From: an uncultured Methanobrevibacter sp.
Lineage (GTDB): Archaea; Methanobacteriota; Methanobacteria; Methanobacteriales; Methanobacteriaceae
Direction of reading: 5' to 3'
Assembly (NCBI GenBank): GCA_902796575.1
Contig: CADBPS010000073.1
Span: forward strand, 1 to 37,759
DNA length: 37,759 nucleotides
Shown: in pieces, positions 24,294 to 33,115 of the stretch
Numbering within the stretch: the stretch's first letter is position 1
Layout of the letters: every line of letters begins with the position of its first letter
Notes under the pieces: model-generated
Databases searched by the model: none
Seen by the model: only the letters and a program-made list of their open reading frames with translations
Told to the model about the DNA's origin: nothing
Made by a program: the position numbers and the translations under genes

Positions 24294-26484
24294 TGTAATA
24301 CACTTTGTATATCCTAACCCCATTATCCTCAAATACCTGTGAAAACGTTACGTTATCATTGGACAGTGGCGTTAAATCTTCTTTTGAAAGAATATAACTT
24401 ATATTAAGTTTTTCCATATCCTGTGTATTTAAGCTTACAACAACATGATCTGATTTTTCCAGAGTTGAAGATGCAGGTATTTCAATTACAGTCGGGAAGG
24501 AATCCTGAAATACTATTTTCAAGTGCGAATAACGGTTGTAAATATCATATGATTCATTGTTTGGATCCAGTTTCGAGAACAAATCAAAATTAGGATAAAT
24601 ATTCACACTGTTAAGCGTATGCGCCCCCGAACCAATTATTTCGTTGATAAACATTTCATGACCTTCAACAACCCATATTGCATCCGGATCGCTTTCAACA
24701 ATACTGGAAACCTCCTGAATAATCGGCTGATCGTAGTAATAATCAACACCGGACTCGATAGGATTTGCAAAAGCGCCGGCAGCAACCGAAATCACCACCA
24801 CACAACATAAAAGACCAAACTGTGCTTTTTTATTTTCAGCACTGTTAAGAATGAAGAAGAATGTTATTCCAAAAAGAACAAATGAAACAATCAGCATTGA
24901 AACAGAATAATATTTTGTTCCCATAAAGTAAAAATCACTGAACAAAACAATACCAACCAGCAAAAGACTTATAGCTAAACTTTTTACAGAAAAAGATTTG
25001 CCTAAAAAATCAATCGGTTTCAGTACAGCTAGTGAGCGGATTACTAAAAACACATCCACGAGAGTGATAATAACAAGCAGTCTTGTACTCATTGACATAC
25101 TCAACAGAGTAATTTTTCCGACAATTTCCGGGAATGTAATGAAATAATACACCAAAAAGAAAATATAAACTGCCATCAGTAAATGAAGCAGAACATCCCT
25201 TTGTTTTTGAACAAACTGCACAATGGAATAAAGTATAATGCCCAGAGGGAAAAATGAAACGAAATAAGCCAGACTTATTTTTACAGGAAGCTGCTGGGGA
25301 GTCAATGCATAAAATAGAGTTCTCATATAATCCAGCAGATATGTAGGATTTGCAGCACCGTAATATAAATCAACACCGCCAAAATACTTCCTGCCTCCAG
25401 GATAATAGGTGTTCAATGTAGTAAACAGTGCATCATAGGATTTAGTGAATATGTAAATAAGACTAACAATTAAAATTACTGAAAATACAATAAAATGTAT
25501 TAAATCCTTCTTCGAAAATGTAAATTCCCTCCAGTTCTTGTAAACCACCCATATCATCAAAGCAAGAATAATATATGCAATCGGAACCTGCCATGCGGGA
25601 TAAACAGAAACTGTATATGCAACACCGCAAAAGGCAATGAGAACTGAAATGAGTAATCGCTTCTTAAAATCATTGCTGAGCATGAATTTATCCAAGAGCA
25701 ATACAGCTATTTGTCCAAAAATAAGCATTTCAACCAGAAAATTCACACCAAACCACCATTGAACCAGTGGGGATAAAGTAATTAATAATGAATAAACAAG
25801 AGATAATGTTTTATTTTCTTTTGTAATTAACATTCCCAGCTCAAAAGATACTAATAACAATACAATTAAACGACCAAGCCAATAAAAAGAAAGACCCATT
25901 CCCTTAGGCAAAAATAAATAACCCCAGAAAAATGGACGGAACAGACTGGCTATGTCCAGAACAGGCTGTCCATATAACAGAAACATATCAGTAGGCACTG
26001 ACCTTACAATATCACTGAAATAGGCGAAATTATTAAAATACTGGGAAAATGCAAATGGTGTAGCTACACTAAATTCATCGCCGTGAACCGTAAAAGGAAC
26101 ACCAAACAAAGCACTATGCTGATTTGCAGATATATTGAGCAAACTTAATGATGATCCGTGAATCTGAAGCAAAACACCAATCACAAAAACAGAAAGTGCA
26201 ATTATAAAACGATTTTTATACAGAAAACTGGAAGATTTATCCCTTAACTCTTTTTTAACAAGTATCGTGAAAAATATTAAAAACAACACAATTAATGCAA
26301 GCATATGCTTAAAGGAAAACAGTTGAAATACAATGTTAACTGCAGATAAATCATCAATATTGAAAAAAGCAGAAGAATTCTCTAAAAGAACGATGTAACA
26401 TTCGCTTACAAATGAGAAGAATATCGATAAAATCAAAATCAATGAAATCTCTTTTCTATTAAGCTCAATATTATGAACATTCAT
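24289..26484 (-). CDS. Large polytopic membrane protein, GT-C/YfhO-like
   Basis: 731 aa with about thirteen to fourteen membrane helices and a soluble C-terminal domain of about 150 residues. A large first extracytoplasmic loop holds VPFTVHGDEFSVATPF and a proline- and aromatic-rich stretch (RPFFWGYLFLPKGMGLSFYW). This is the layout of YfhO-like and related GT-C membrane proteins that glycosylate surface polymers, with GDE a possible catalytic acidic site. I cannot assign a family firmly. ATG 26484 is preferred because GGGTGA lies four bases upstream. It stands alone with its own promoter and terminator. Confidence 0.65.
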   Translation of the reverse strand: MNVHNIELNRKEISLILILSIFFSFVSECYIVLLENSSAFFNIDDLSAVNIVFQLFSFKHMLALIVLFLIFFTILVKKELRDKSSSFLYKNRFIIALSVFVIGVLLQIHGSSLSLLNISANQHSALFGVPFTVHGDEFSVATPFAFSQYFNNFAYFSDIVRSVPTDMFLLYGQPVLDIASLFRPFFWGYLFLPKGMGLSFYWLGRLIVLLLVSFELGMLITKENKTLSLVYSLLITLSPLVQWWFGVNFLVEMLIFGQIAVLLLDKFMLSNDFKKRLLISVLIAFCGVAYTVSVYPAWQVPIAYIILALMIWVVYKNWREFTFSKKDLIHFIVFSVILIVSLIYIFTKSYDALFTTLNTYYPGGRKYFGGVDLYYGAANPTYLLDYMRTLFYALTPQQLPVKISLAYFVSFFPLGIILYSIVQFVQKQRDVLLHLLMAVYIFFLVYYFITFPEIVGKITLLSMSMSTRLLVIITLVDVFLVIRSLAVLKPIDFLGKSFSVKSLAISLLLVGIVLFSDFYFMGTKYYSVSMLIVSFVLFGITFFFILNSAENKKAQFGLLCCVVVISVAAGAFANPIESGVDYYYDQPIIQEVSSIVESDPDAIWVVEGHEMFINEIIGSGAHTLNSVNIYPNFDLFSKLDPNNESYDIYNRYSHLKIVFQDSFPTVIEIPASSTLEKSDHVVVSLNTQDMEKLNISYILSKEDLTPLSNDNVTFSQVFEDNGVRIYKVYYK

Positions 26485-26530
26485 TTTTTCACCCAAACTT
26501 AACCTAGTATATGTTAAAGATTGGGATTAT

Positions 26531-26563
26531 GAAATATTAAACTTTTCTTTAGGAAAGTGTAAG
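26531..26563 (-). promoter_or_regulatory. Promoter of the 731-aa protein with shared motif
   Basis: The minus strand reads ACTTTCCTAAAGAAAAGTTT then AATATTTC, nearly the same as the promoter element at 12865-12897. The AT-rich part would serve as TATA box, about 50 bases ahead of the ATG. Confidence 0.4.
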
Positions 26564-26692
26564 GCTCCTGATAATAATTTATGGCCTAAAATAGTTTTAC
26601 ATGAAATGATATAAACAACTAAAAATAAGATTTAAAAGCGGATTAAACGCCAAAAAAGAAAAAAAGATATTAATTGCTATAATATAATGCAA

Positions 26693-27453
26693 TTAATAAT
26701 CTACTGTCCCTATATCATTGTTTGAATTTTCAGGTAAAACAGTTTGAACATCCGCCACATCATCATGTTGCTGGATTTCAGACTCAACAGAATTATTTGC
26801 AATGTAATCAGAAAGTGAAGGAATTTCAACATTAAGTTTTGGTGTATCTATTTGATTAGGCGGAGTACTATCAGAGTTATTATTCAAAGTTACAATAGCA
26901 TCATCATAACGATAAGTTACACTTATATCATCTGCCTCAAAAATCAGAACCATTATTGGAATATATTGTTAAAGATACTGCTCTTAAAGATCTGGCTTAA
27001 ACACACAAAGTTTTTTGCCCAAAATGTCTGCAAAATGAGATATCTCATTATCATAAAATTTAGATTGGAGATTACCATCGACAAAAATTATGAAAAAACT
27101 GTTAACATTAACTGGACGAACCCCACCAATATTAAACTGATTAAAAAAATCCTTCATCAGGAAAAACATTAGGATTCTTATCAATTGAAGGTTCCCTAGA
27201 CAAATCAACAACAGTCTTATTTAAATCAGAAATCCTTTTTTCAATGTTATTAAATTCTGAAAGCAAATTGTCAATAGTATCAACACCAACATTATTGGTA
27301 CAAATTATTCTCATTGGCACTGCTTGTACCCACAGAAATATGATGATTGGATGATGCTAATGCATTTTCTACAGAATCATTCTCAAATGTCACAGCATAG
27401 CTGGTACAAATCAAAGCACCAACCACCAAAATTAATAGTATTTTTTTCAACAT
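26693..27453 (-). pseudogene. Frameshifted gene for a secreted protein
   Basis: The reading starts at ATG 27453 behind AAGTGAT with a clear signal peptide (LKKILLILVVGALICTSYA) and runs about 53 codons. It then continues only by changing frame three times: NVGVDTIDNLLSEFNNIEKR to about 27140, FIIFVDGNLQSKFYDNEISH to 26984, and finally an 86-codon segment, ADDISVTYRYDDAIVTL to DIGTVDY, ending at 26693. Each segment looks coding, and together they would give an acidic extracytoplasmic protein of about 245 residues. Three shifts in one gene argue for decay over programmed shifting. No homologue recognised. Confidence 0.55.
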
Positions 27454-27638
27454 ATGATCACTTACATATACATTTTGAGCAAATTGTTATAAATATATTC
27501 TATAACATTCCATGATTGTTCAATCCTTAAAGCTTATATGTTATTTTTATTTAATAATACGCTTTCACGGATAGAAATAAAATAATTCATTAATTTGTTA
27601 TTCAGACTAAATTCACAAATAATATGTTTATACACTCA

Positions 27639-29162
27639 TTAATTTGAAAGAATATCATCCCATATTTCAATCCTATTTTCAATGGAATAATTTCTTAAAA
27701 CTTTATCCAAAGCATTAATGCGAATTGATCTTCTTAAGTCTTCATTTGAAATAAGTTTTTCTATATTCCCAATCCACTCATCATCAGTTTTAGCTAAAAA
27801 TCCGTCAACACCGTCTTCAACAACTCCATTATAAACACACATATCAGAATACACACCCGGTATTCCAAGAATAGCTAGTTCAATGAATTTCAATTCACTT
27901 TTACACTGATTAAATGGTGTATCTTTTAAAGGAACAAGACAAACATCCCAATTGACATTACTGGATAACCATTTCATGAATTTTTCAAAGTTCATATTGT
28001 CTGCGGGAAGTTCAATAGCTTTAAACCATTCTTCATTAACATTATCTGATTCGTTGAATCCCCCAATAACTTCAAAATCAAAGTCATATTTTTCTTTTAA
28101 TTTTAATATAATATTTTTTATTAAGAATAAATCTTTAGAATGGGTTAAAGTTCCATAATATCCTAATTTTAACTTGCCTTCACTTTTAATGTCTTCATTT
28201 ATATCAAAAACAGAGTCTACATAGTAATTGGAAATAATAATTGTTTTATTTTTATCAAATTTTGAGGCTAAAGCCTGTGTTGATACAGTTATAATATCTG
28301 CTGAATCAATAAATTTGGAGATTGAATCACGAACACGATTCACATATTCATAAGAGGGACTGTTTTTTTCAACTCCAAGCAGGTCATCATCGGTTTCATA
28401 GATGATTTTAATACCGTGTTCCATGCATTTAACTCTTAAAATATCCAAAAAAGGTAAAATCCTTTGAACAATTACCACATCAAATAATTTTGTTCTTAAA
28501 ATGTTATTGATATCCATCATTTGAAAGGAATCCATACCGTACATGAAAAAGGTATATTTTTGACTTTCAGACAGTCTGGAGAATAATGCATGCAGACGGA
28601 TATACGGGCATGGTGCAAGATTTTCAAAAGGATCATTAGTAAAAACACCAACACGAATTCTATCAGTTTCAATTGGAGATTCACGCTGAATATAAGGAAT
28701 TAGTGTCTTTTTATCAGTTATATAATACGAATCCCGGACGATATCTTCAACCTTGGATTTTTCACTTGAAAAATATTGGGAAAAGAGTGGTGTTTCAAGT
28801 GTATTGATATAGCTATTATCAAGGTTGTTAATCACATGCCCCTTGAAAAAACCCTTCAAAACATAATCTAAAATCGGATTATCACAATTGTATTCGCTTT
28901 TATAAAAGTTTAAATTAAAAACATCAGTGGTGTAACTTTGCTGAACATCAAGGGAATCATTAATTCCATAATACAGGTAATGAAGAACATAATCCAAATT
29001 ATTGACATCATGAACTTCACAATATTTTGCTTCATCAATGATATGTGAGTCTTTAATGCATTTGTAAGCTTTTTTATAATCAGAAATCTTGGATAAATTT
29101 CCCCTGGATTTTAAAGTGATATAAGCATTCGGGTTTTTCTTTACTAAATTGGAAAAATTCAT
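27639..29162 (-). CDS. HYL-module glycosyltransferase, family-4-like
   Basis: 507 aa. Degenerate HYL repeats lie at about 45-120 (LDYVLHYLYYG and NPILDYVLKGFFKGH). The GT-B part (about 170-505) has RVGVFTNDPFENLAPCPYIR, VIVQRILPF, IIYETDDDLLG, LKLGYYGTLTHSKD, CKSELKFIELAILGIPGV and DGVDGFLAKTDDEW. The two Cys-Lys-Ser-Glu-Leu and Glu-Thr-Asp-Asp-Asp motifs recur in the 855-aa fusion protein, whose C-terminal half is a paralogue. Monocistronic: a divergent gene lies upstream and the pseudogene region downstream. TATA-like TTTATATA lies near 29227-29235. Confidence 0.84.
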   Translation of the reverse strand: MNFSNLVKKNPNAYITLKSRGNLSKISDYKKAYKCIKDSHIIDEAKYCEVHDVNNLDYVLHYLYYGINDSLDVQQSYTTDVFNLNFYKSEYNCDNPILDYVLKGFFKGHVINNLDNSYINTLETPLFSQYFSSEKSKVEDIVRDSYYITDKKTLIPYIQRESPIETDRIRVGVFTNDPFENLAPCPYIRLHALFSRLSESQKYTFFMYGMDSFQMMDINNILRTKLFDVVIVQRILPFLDILRVKCMEHGIKIIYETDDDLLGVEKNSPSYEYVNRVRDSISKFIDSADIITVSTQALASKFDKNKTIIISNYYVDSVFDINEDIKSEGKLKLGYYGTLTHSKDLFLIKNIILKLKEKYDFDFEVIGGFNESDNVNEEWFKAIELPADNMNFEKFMKWLSSNVNWDVCLVPLKDTPFNQCKSELKFIELAILGIPGVYSDMCVYNGVVEDGVDGFLAKTDDEWIGNIEKLISNEDLRRSIRINALDKVLRNYSIENRIEIWDDILSN

Positions 29163-29441
29163 TATTACAACTCAAAGCTAGTTAAATAGACATTGGAAAA
29201 CCTATAATGATAATATGTTAAAAGAATATATAAAAATTTCTCAGAATTAAAAAGTAACAGATAAACTTTTAAATCATGACAATATCCTCTAACTTTAGTT
29301 TTAATCATCTATACAACTGGAATGCAATATCAAATAGAAAAAATTAAATGAATAAAGTAAGTTTAAAAAAAATCCTGAAGCATAATGCAGTAAAAATGAT
29401 ACATAGTAACTATAAATATTCAGCACGATAAAGGTAAAACC
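29163..29441. other. Divergent promoter region
   Basis: A leftward TATA-like element (about 29227-29235) serves the 27639 gene. A rightward CTATAAATA at 29410-29418 lies 24-32 bases before the ATG at 29442, so that message is leaderless or has only a few extra bases. No gene seen. Confidence 0.45.
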
Positions 29442-30542
29442 ATGTCATATAAAGTAACTGTTATTATTCCTTCATACAATAGTGTTGATTTTTTGGATTC
29501 AACAATTTCATCTATTAAATCCCAAACAATCGGTTTTGAAAATATAGAATTAATAATTGTAGATGATTATTCAACAGACTCCACACAAGAACTTATTGAC
29601 CGATATTGCGATGAATATGAAAATATTAAAACCTATGAATCTGGTAAAAAGACAGGAACCCCCGGAAGAGCCAGAAATATAGGAATAAAAAATAGTACAT
29701 CCGATTATATAATGTTTATCGACCACGACGACAAGTATCTTCCAGACACAGTTGAAAAATTATATAATGCCATTACCTCCAACAGCAGTGATGTTGCTAT
29801 CGGTAAATTCCAAACATTCGGTGAAAACTATATTGTCAGTGAAGACTGGATTACAGATGATACCGTTTTAAATTCAATTGATGAGAATTTACTGTTTTTT
29901 TCCATCAATAACATTTGGAGAATGATTTTTCCAAAGGAATTTTTAATTAAAAACAATATCACTTTTCCGGAAGGTGTTTTCGCTGAGGATTTAACATTTA
30001 TGGTTGATGCCTTTGTTAATTCAGACAAAATTGTTTTTATAAATGATATTGTGTATAATTTCCGTTTAAGAACAGGCGATAATTCATCAACTAGTTTATC
30101 AAAAGGTATGCACTATTTAAACGGTTTGATTGATGGTTATTTAGACACAAATGATGTACTGGAGAAAAATGATTGTTTAAAATATTATGACACTATATTC
30201 AATCAGCATTTATCTGTCTGGCTAAGCGATGTTGCCTTAAGTGAAACGATTGAATTTGAAGATAAAAAAAAGTTAATCGACAAATCAATTCCGCTATTTA
30301 AAAAATTAAACAATATTGAACCGTTTCCGCAAAACAATGCCATTAAAAGCATTATAACACAGATTGTTAATGATAATTTAGATGAAGCATATATGCAAAT
30401 GGGAGATTATCAGTTATTCAGAAACAGAATACAGAATCTTGAAGTGGAACTCAATGCAAAAAAACAGCAAATAGCTACATTGCAGACTACAAAAGGCTGG
30501 TTTAAATATAAAATTAAAAACATATGGGAAAGATTAAGGTGA
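29442..30542 (+). CDS. Family-2 glycosyltransferase with C-terminal coiled coil
   Basis: 366 aa. VTVIIPSYNSVDFLDSTISS, VDDYSTDSTQE, GTPGRARNIGIKNSTSDYIM and IDHDDKYLPDTVE (about residues 90-102) show the GT-A fold with the same His-Asp-Asp variant as the 17084 and 18115 genes. FPEGVFAEDLTFMVDAF is the acidic motif. The C-terminus is a coiled coil (RIQNLEVELNAKKQQIATLQ, about 330-349) and a basic tail, probably for membrane or partner contact. It is the only rightward gene among its neighbours. Its stop codon lies one base from the stop of the convergent fusion gene, within a shared hairpin. Confidence 0.86.
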   Translation: MSYKVTVIIPSYNSVDFLDSTISSIKSQTIGFENIELIIVDDYSTDSTQELIDRYCDEYENIKTYESGKKTGTPGRARNIGIKNSTSDYIMFIDHDDKYLPDTVEKLYNAITSNSSDVAIGKFQTFGENYIVSEDWITDDTVLNSIDENLLFFSINNIWRMIFPKEFLIKNNITFPEGVFAEDLTFMVDAFVNSDKIVFINDIVYNFRLRTGDNSSTSLSKGMHYLNGLIDGYLDTNDVLEKNDCLKYYDTIFNQHLSVWLSDVALSETIEFEDKKKLIDKSIPLFKKLNNIEPFPQNNAIKSIITQIVNDNLDEAYMQMGDYQLFRNRIQNLEVELNAKKQQIATLQTTKGWFKYKIKNIWERLR

Positions 30543-30550
30543 TTTAATCT
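30531..30550. terminator. Hairpin spanning both stop codons of convergent genes
   Basis: AGATTAA (30531-30537) and TTAATCT (30544-30550) pair perfectly around GGTGAT. TGA of the rightward gene (30540-30542) and TAA of the leftward gene (30546-30544) both fall inside it, so the shared spacer is a single base. Confidence 0.5.
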
Positions 30551-33111
30551 TCAATTAATCTTTTAAATATATTGTCCCATTGATTTACACGTGATTTGAG
30601 ATTATAATTTTCTAAAATATCTTCCCTTGCATTGTTGACAATACCGTTACGCAGGCTTCCGTCTTCAATCAGTAACGACAGCTTGCTTACCCATTCATCC
30701 TCATCATTAGCTAGAAATCCAGTTACACCATCCTCTATTGATTCATTGTATACATTAACATCACTTGCAACGACAGGTATTCCCAAAGCTGAAAATTCAA
30801 TATATTTGAGTTCGCTTTTACATTTGTTGAACTCATTGTTGACTAACGGAATGATTCCAATATCCCAGTCTGAATTTTTACCCAGCCAGTCATAAAACGT
30901 TTTCATCGGCATCGGATAATATGGTATTTTTTTAACATTGTACCAGTCTGAGGTTTCGTTAATGGATGCACCGGCAATTTCAAAGATGATTTTAACACCT
31001 TTTTTTGAAAAAATATCTTTTAATCTTAAAATCACATTATGAATTAATTCCAAATCATTATCATGAGTTAATGTCCCAAAATAACCAATTTTGATTATTT
31101 CATCACCCCTGTAGGCAAATGGCTTCAATTGCAAGGAATTATTTGCATAATAGTTTTTTATGATTTCAACATTATTAATATCCAGCTTATTGAAGCGTTT
31201 TTTTAACTCTTCAGTACTGACAACCACCTGATCTGAATTATTAACCAGCTTTTTAATACTGTTGAAATTACCCTGAATATAGTTATATGAAGGATTTGCA
31301 GGATTCAAATCAAGAAAATCATCGTCGGTTTCATAAACTATTTTAATATGCTGTTTTTTTGAATTTTTAAGAATCTGATTTGAATACGGATTCACTCTCT
31401 GAATGACAACAACATCAAATATTTTGGAGTTTATCATATTTTGCTTGTCCAGAAGAGGCATTATCTCCTGACCGTAAATGAAAAATGTATAATCTCCAGT
31501 CTTTGCCAGCTGTGTGAACGGTGTGTGAATTCTGATAAAAGGACATGCATTCATGTTGTCATAGTTATCCTCTAAAAACACACCAACTTTTATTTTACCG
31601 TTGTCAAATTCTTTATTTGTCACAATATAGTCTATTAAAACTTTTGAATCTGTTATGTAAGTATTGTTTTCAAGTTCATTTTCAATCCTCTCGGTTGCAA
31701 ATTTATCCAGTTGGGAATGTAAGTTTTCGGATAAATTAGTAACGAAATTCTGATATTTTCTGTTGAAATTCAGTTTTTCATCAAAGCCCTGTCTGATATA
31801 ATGCAAAACAGGATCCTGACCTTCAGTATCATTAGCACTGATGTAGTAATATAAATCAAAAATCGGATCTATGTAGTTCAGTTTTGTATCTATTGAATCC
31901 TTGTAACCTTCCACCATATAATGGCTTAGCGCATCAGGGCACGGATGTATTTTGGTATACTCGGCATCATTTAAAATACCTAAATTCCTCATAACTGTGT
32001 ATTCATCTTCTTTTTCCAAAAAATCCTCTTTTTCATTTTTTAAAATATGTAAATGAGGATTGTTTTTTATTTTACGTGCATATGCACCGGCATTTCTTAA
32101 TGGTTTAGTTAATTTTAATGAATTTGAATTAATAAATGTGTTATATTCGTTTTGAAGAAAACCTACTCTTCCGGCCGTGTCTATTCTGTAACCTGCCATT
32201 CCCTTGACATCATTTACAAGCAGATACAATTCCTCCCTTGATAACTCGATAGTATCTCCCAGTTCCATGTTGCTGACGTCAACACCTATTTTGGCTCTTA
32301 AATTATCGCTTGTAATTGGAGTGGTCAGGATAATCTTGTGATGATAATTTCCTTCTTCCTTTGCCCAGTATTTATTATCCCAGTAATAACAGGAACTGAC
32401 AGACGGATGAAAATCATTTTTCCAAGCAACATATGCAAAACTAAGCTGATCCTGGTTGGTATATTTTATATTCTCATCCCACCAATCTTCCATTAACTTA
32501 ATAACATTAGAATCATTATGTTTTCTGAAAATAGCGCCCATAACACCCAATCCATAATGTTTGGGAAATCCCTGGGATTTGTAGTAATTAACCTGTTCTT
32601 CCATAACTGCACGGGGATAGCGGGGAATAATTTTTGAAGCCTTATACTCCTCATAAACACAGTCACGTTCCGTATGGACAACAACAAGCATCGGCGAATC
32701 AGCTTTAATATTATTGTAAATATATTCCCTAATACTTCCCTTGATTTTAAATGTACCATCCAGCCAGAAACTGTATTTATAATCTTTTAAATACTTATGT
32801 GGAAGTAGTTTATACTGTTTTGCTTTTCTGTTATTATCTAAAATAGATTCCTCCATCTGAACAATTTTCCATAAATCAGATTCTAAATTCGGATTATCTG
32901 TAAAGCAGATATAATCACAATTTTCATCAATGAATTCAGGATGTTTTAAAGTATCATAATCTCCCGTGAAAGCAGTGTATATTGCAAGTTTATTATTTTT
33001 AATGTCTTCAACTGTTTTTTCTGCAGAATCTGTTGAATGATTAAATAAATCCCTGTTGACGTGCTCTTTTGAAACCTTAAGGAATGTTTCATATATCTCA
33101 TCATAACCCAT
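30544..33111 (-). CDS. Fused DUF616 glycosyltransferase, HYL module and GT4-like transferase
   Basis: 855 aa. Residues about 40-255 are a DUF616 domain (LAIYTAFTGDYDTLKHP, YSFWLDGTFKIKGSIREYI). A tail motif NSLKLTKPLR (about 329-338) follows, then two HYL repeats (about 378-446; CPDALSHYMVEGY and DPVLHYIRQGFDE) and a GT-B domain (about 505-850) with IKVGVFLEDNYDNMNACPF, IVYETDDDFLD, IKIGYFGTLTHD, NKCKSELKYIEFSALGIPVV and DGVTGFLANDEDEW. Two sugar-transfer activities in one chain are likely, acting in sequence or on the same acceptor. It begins four bases after the preceding gene and ends against the convergent gene. Confidence 0.88.
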   Translation of the reverse strand: MGYDEIYETFLKVSKEHVNRDLFNHSTDSAEKTVEDIKNNKLAIYTAFTGDYDTLKHPEFIDENCDYICFTDNPNLESDLWKIVQMEESILDNNRKAKQYKLLPHKYLKDYKYSFWLDGTFKIKGSIREYIYNNIKADSPMLVVVHTERDCVYEEYKASKIIPRYPRAVMEEQVNYYKSQGFPKHYGLGVMGAIFRKHNDSNVIKLMEDWWDENIKYTNQDQLSFAYVAWKNDFHPSVSSCYYWDNKYWAKEEGNYHHKIILTTPITSDNLRAKIGVDVSNMELGDTIELSREELYLLVNDVKGMAGYRIDTAGRVGFLQNEYNTFINSNSLKLTKPLRNAGAYARKIKNNPHLHILKNEKEDFLEKEDEYTVMRNLGILNDAEYTKIHPCPDALSHYMVEGYKDSIDTKLNYIDPIFDLYYYISANDTEGQDPVLHYIRQGFDEKLNFNRKYQNFVTNLSENLHSQLDKFATERIENELENNTYITDSKVLIDYIVTNKEFDNGKIKVGVFLEDNYDNMNACPFIRIHTPFTQLAKTGDYTFFIYGQEIMPLLDKQNMINSKIFDVVVIQRVNPYSNQILKNSKKQHIKIVYETDDDFLDLNPANPSYNYIQGNFNSIKKLVNNSDQVVVSTEELKKRFNKLDINNVEIIKNYYANNSLQLKPFAYRGDEIIKIGYFGTLTHDNDLELIHNVILRLKDIFSKKGVKIIFEIAGASINETSDWYNVKKIPYYPMPMKTFYDWLGKNSDWDIGIIPLVNNEFNKCKSELKYIEFSALGIPVVASDVNVYNESIEDGVTGFLANDEDEWVSKLSLLIEDGSLRNGIVNNAREDILENYNLKSRVNQWDNIFKRLIED

Positions 33112-33115
33112 GTTA

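Noticed and set aside
11416-29162. KKNPNAY occurs at the end of the sugar-phosphate transferase and at the start of the 27639 protein
   Set aside because: The DNA differs in nearly every synonymous position and the flanks do not match; taken as coincidence.
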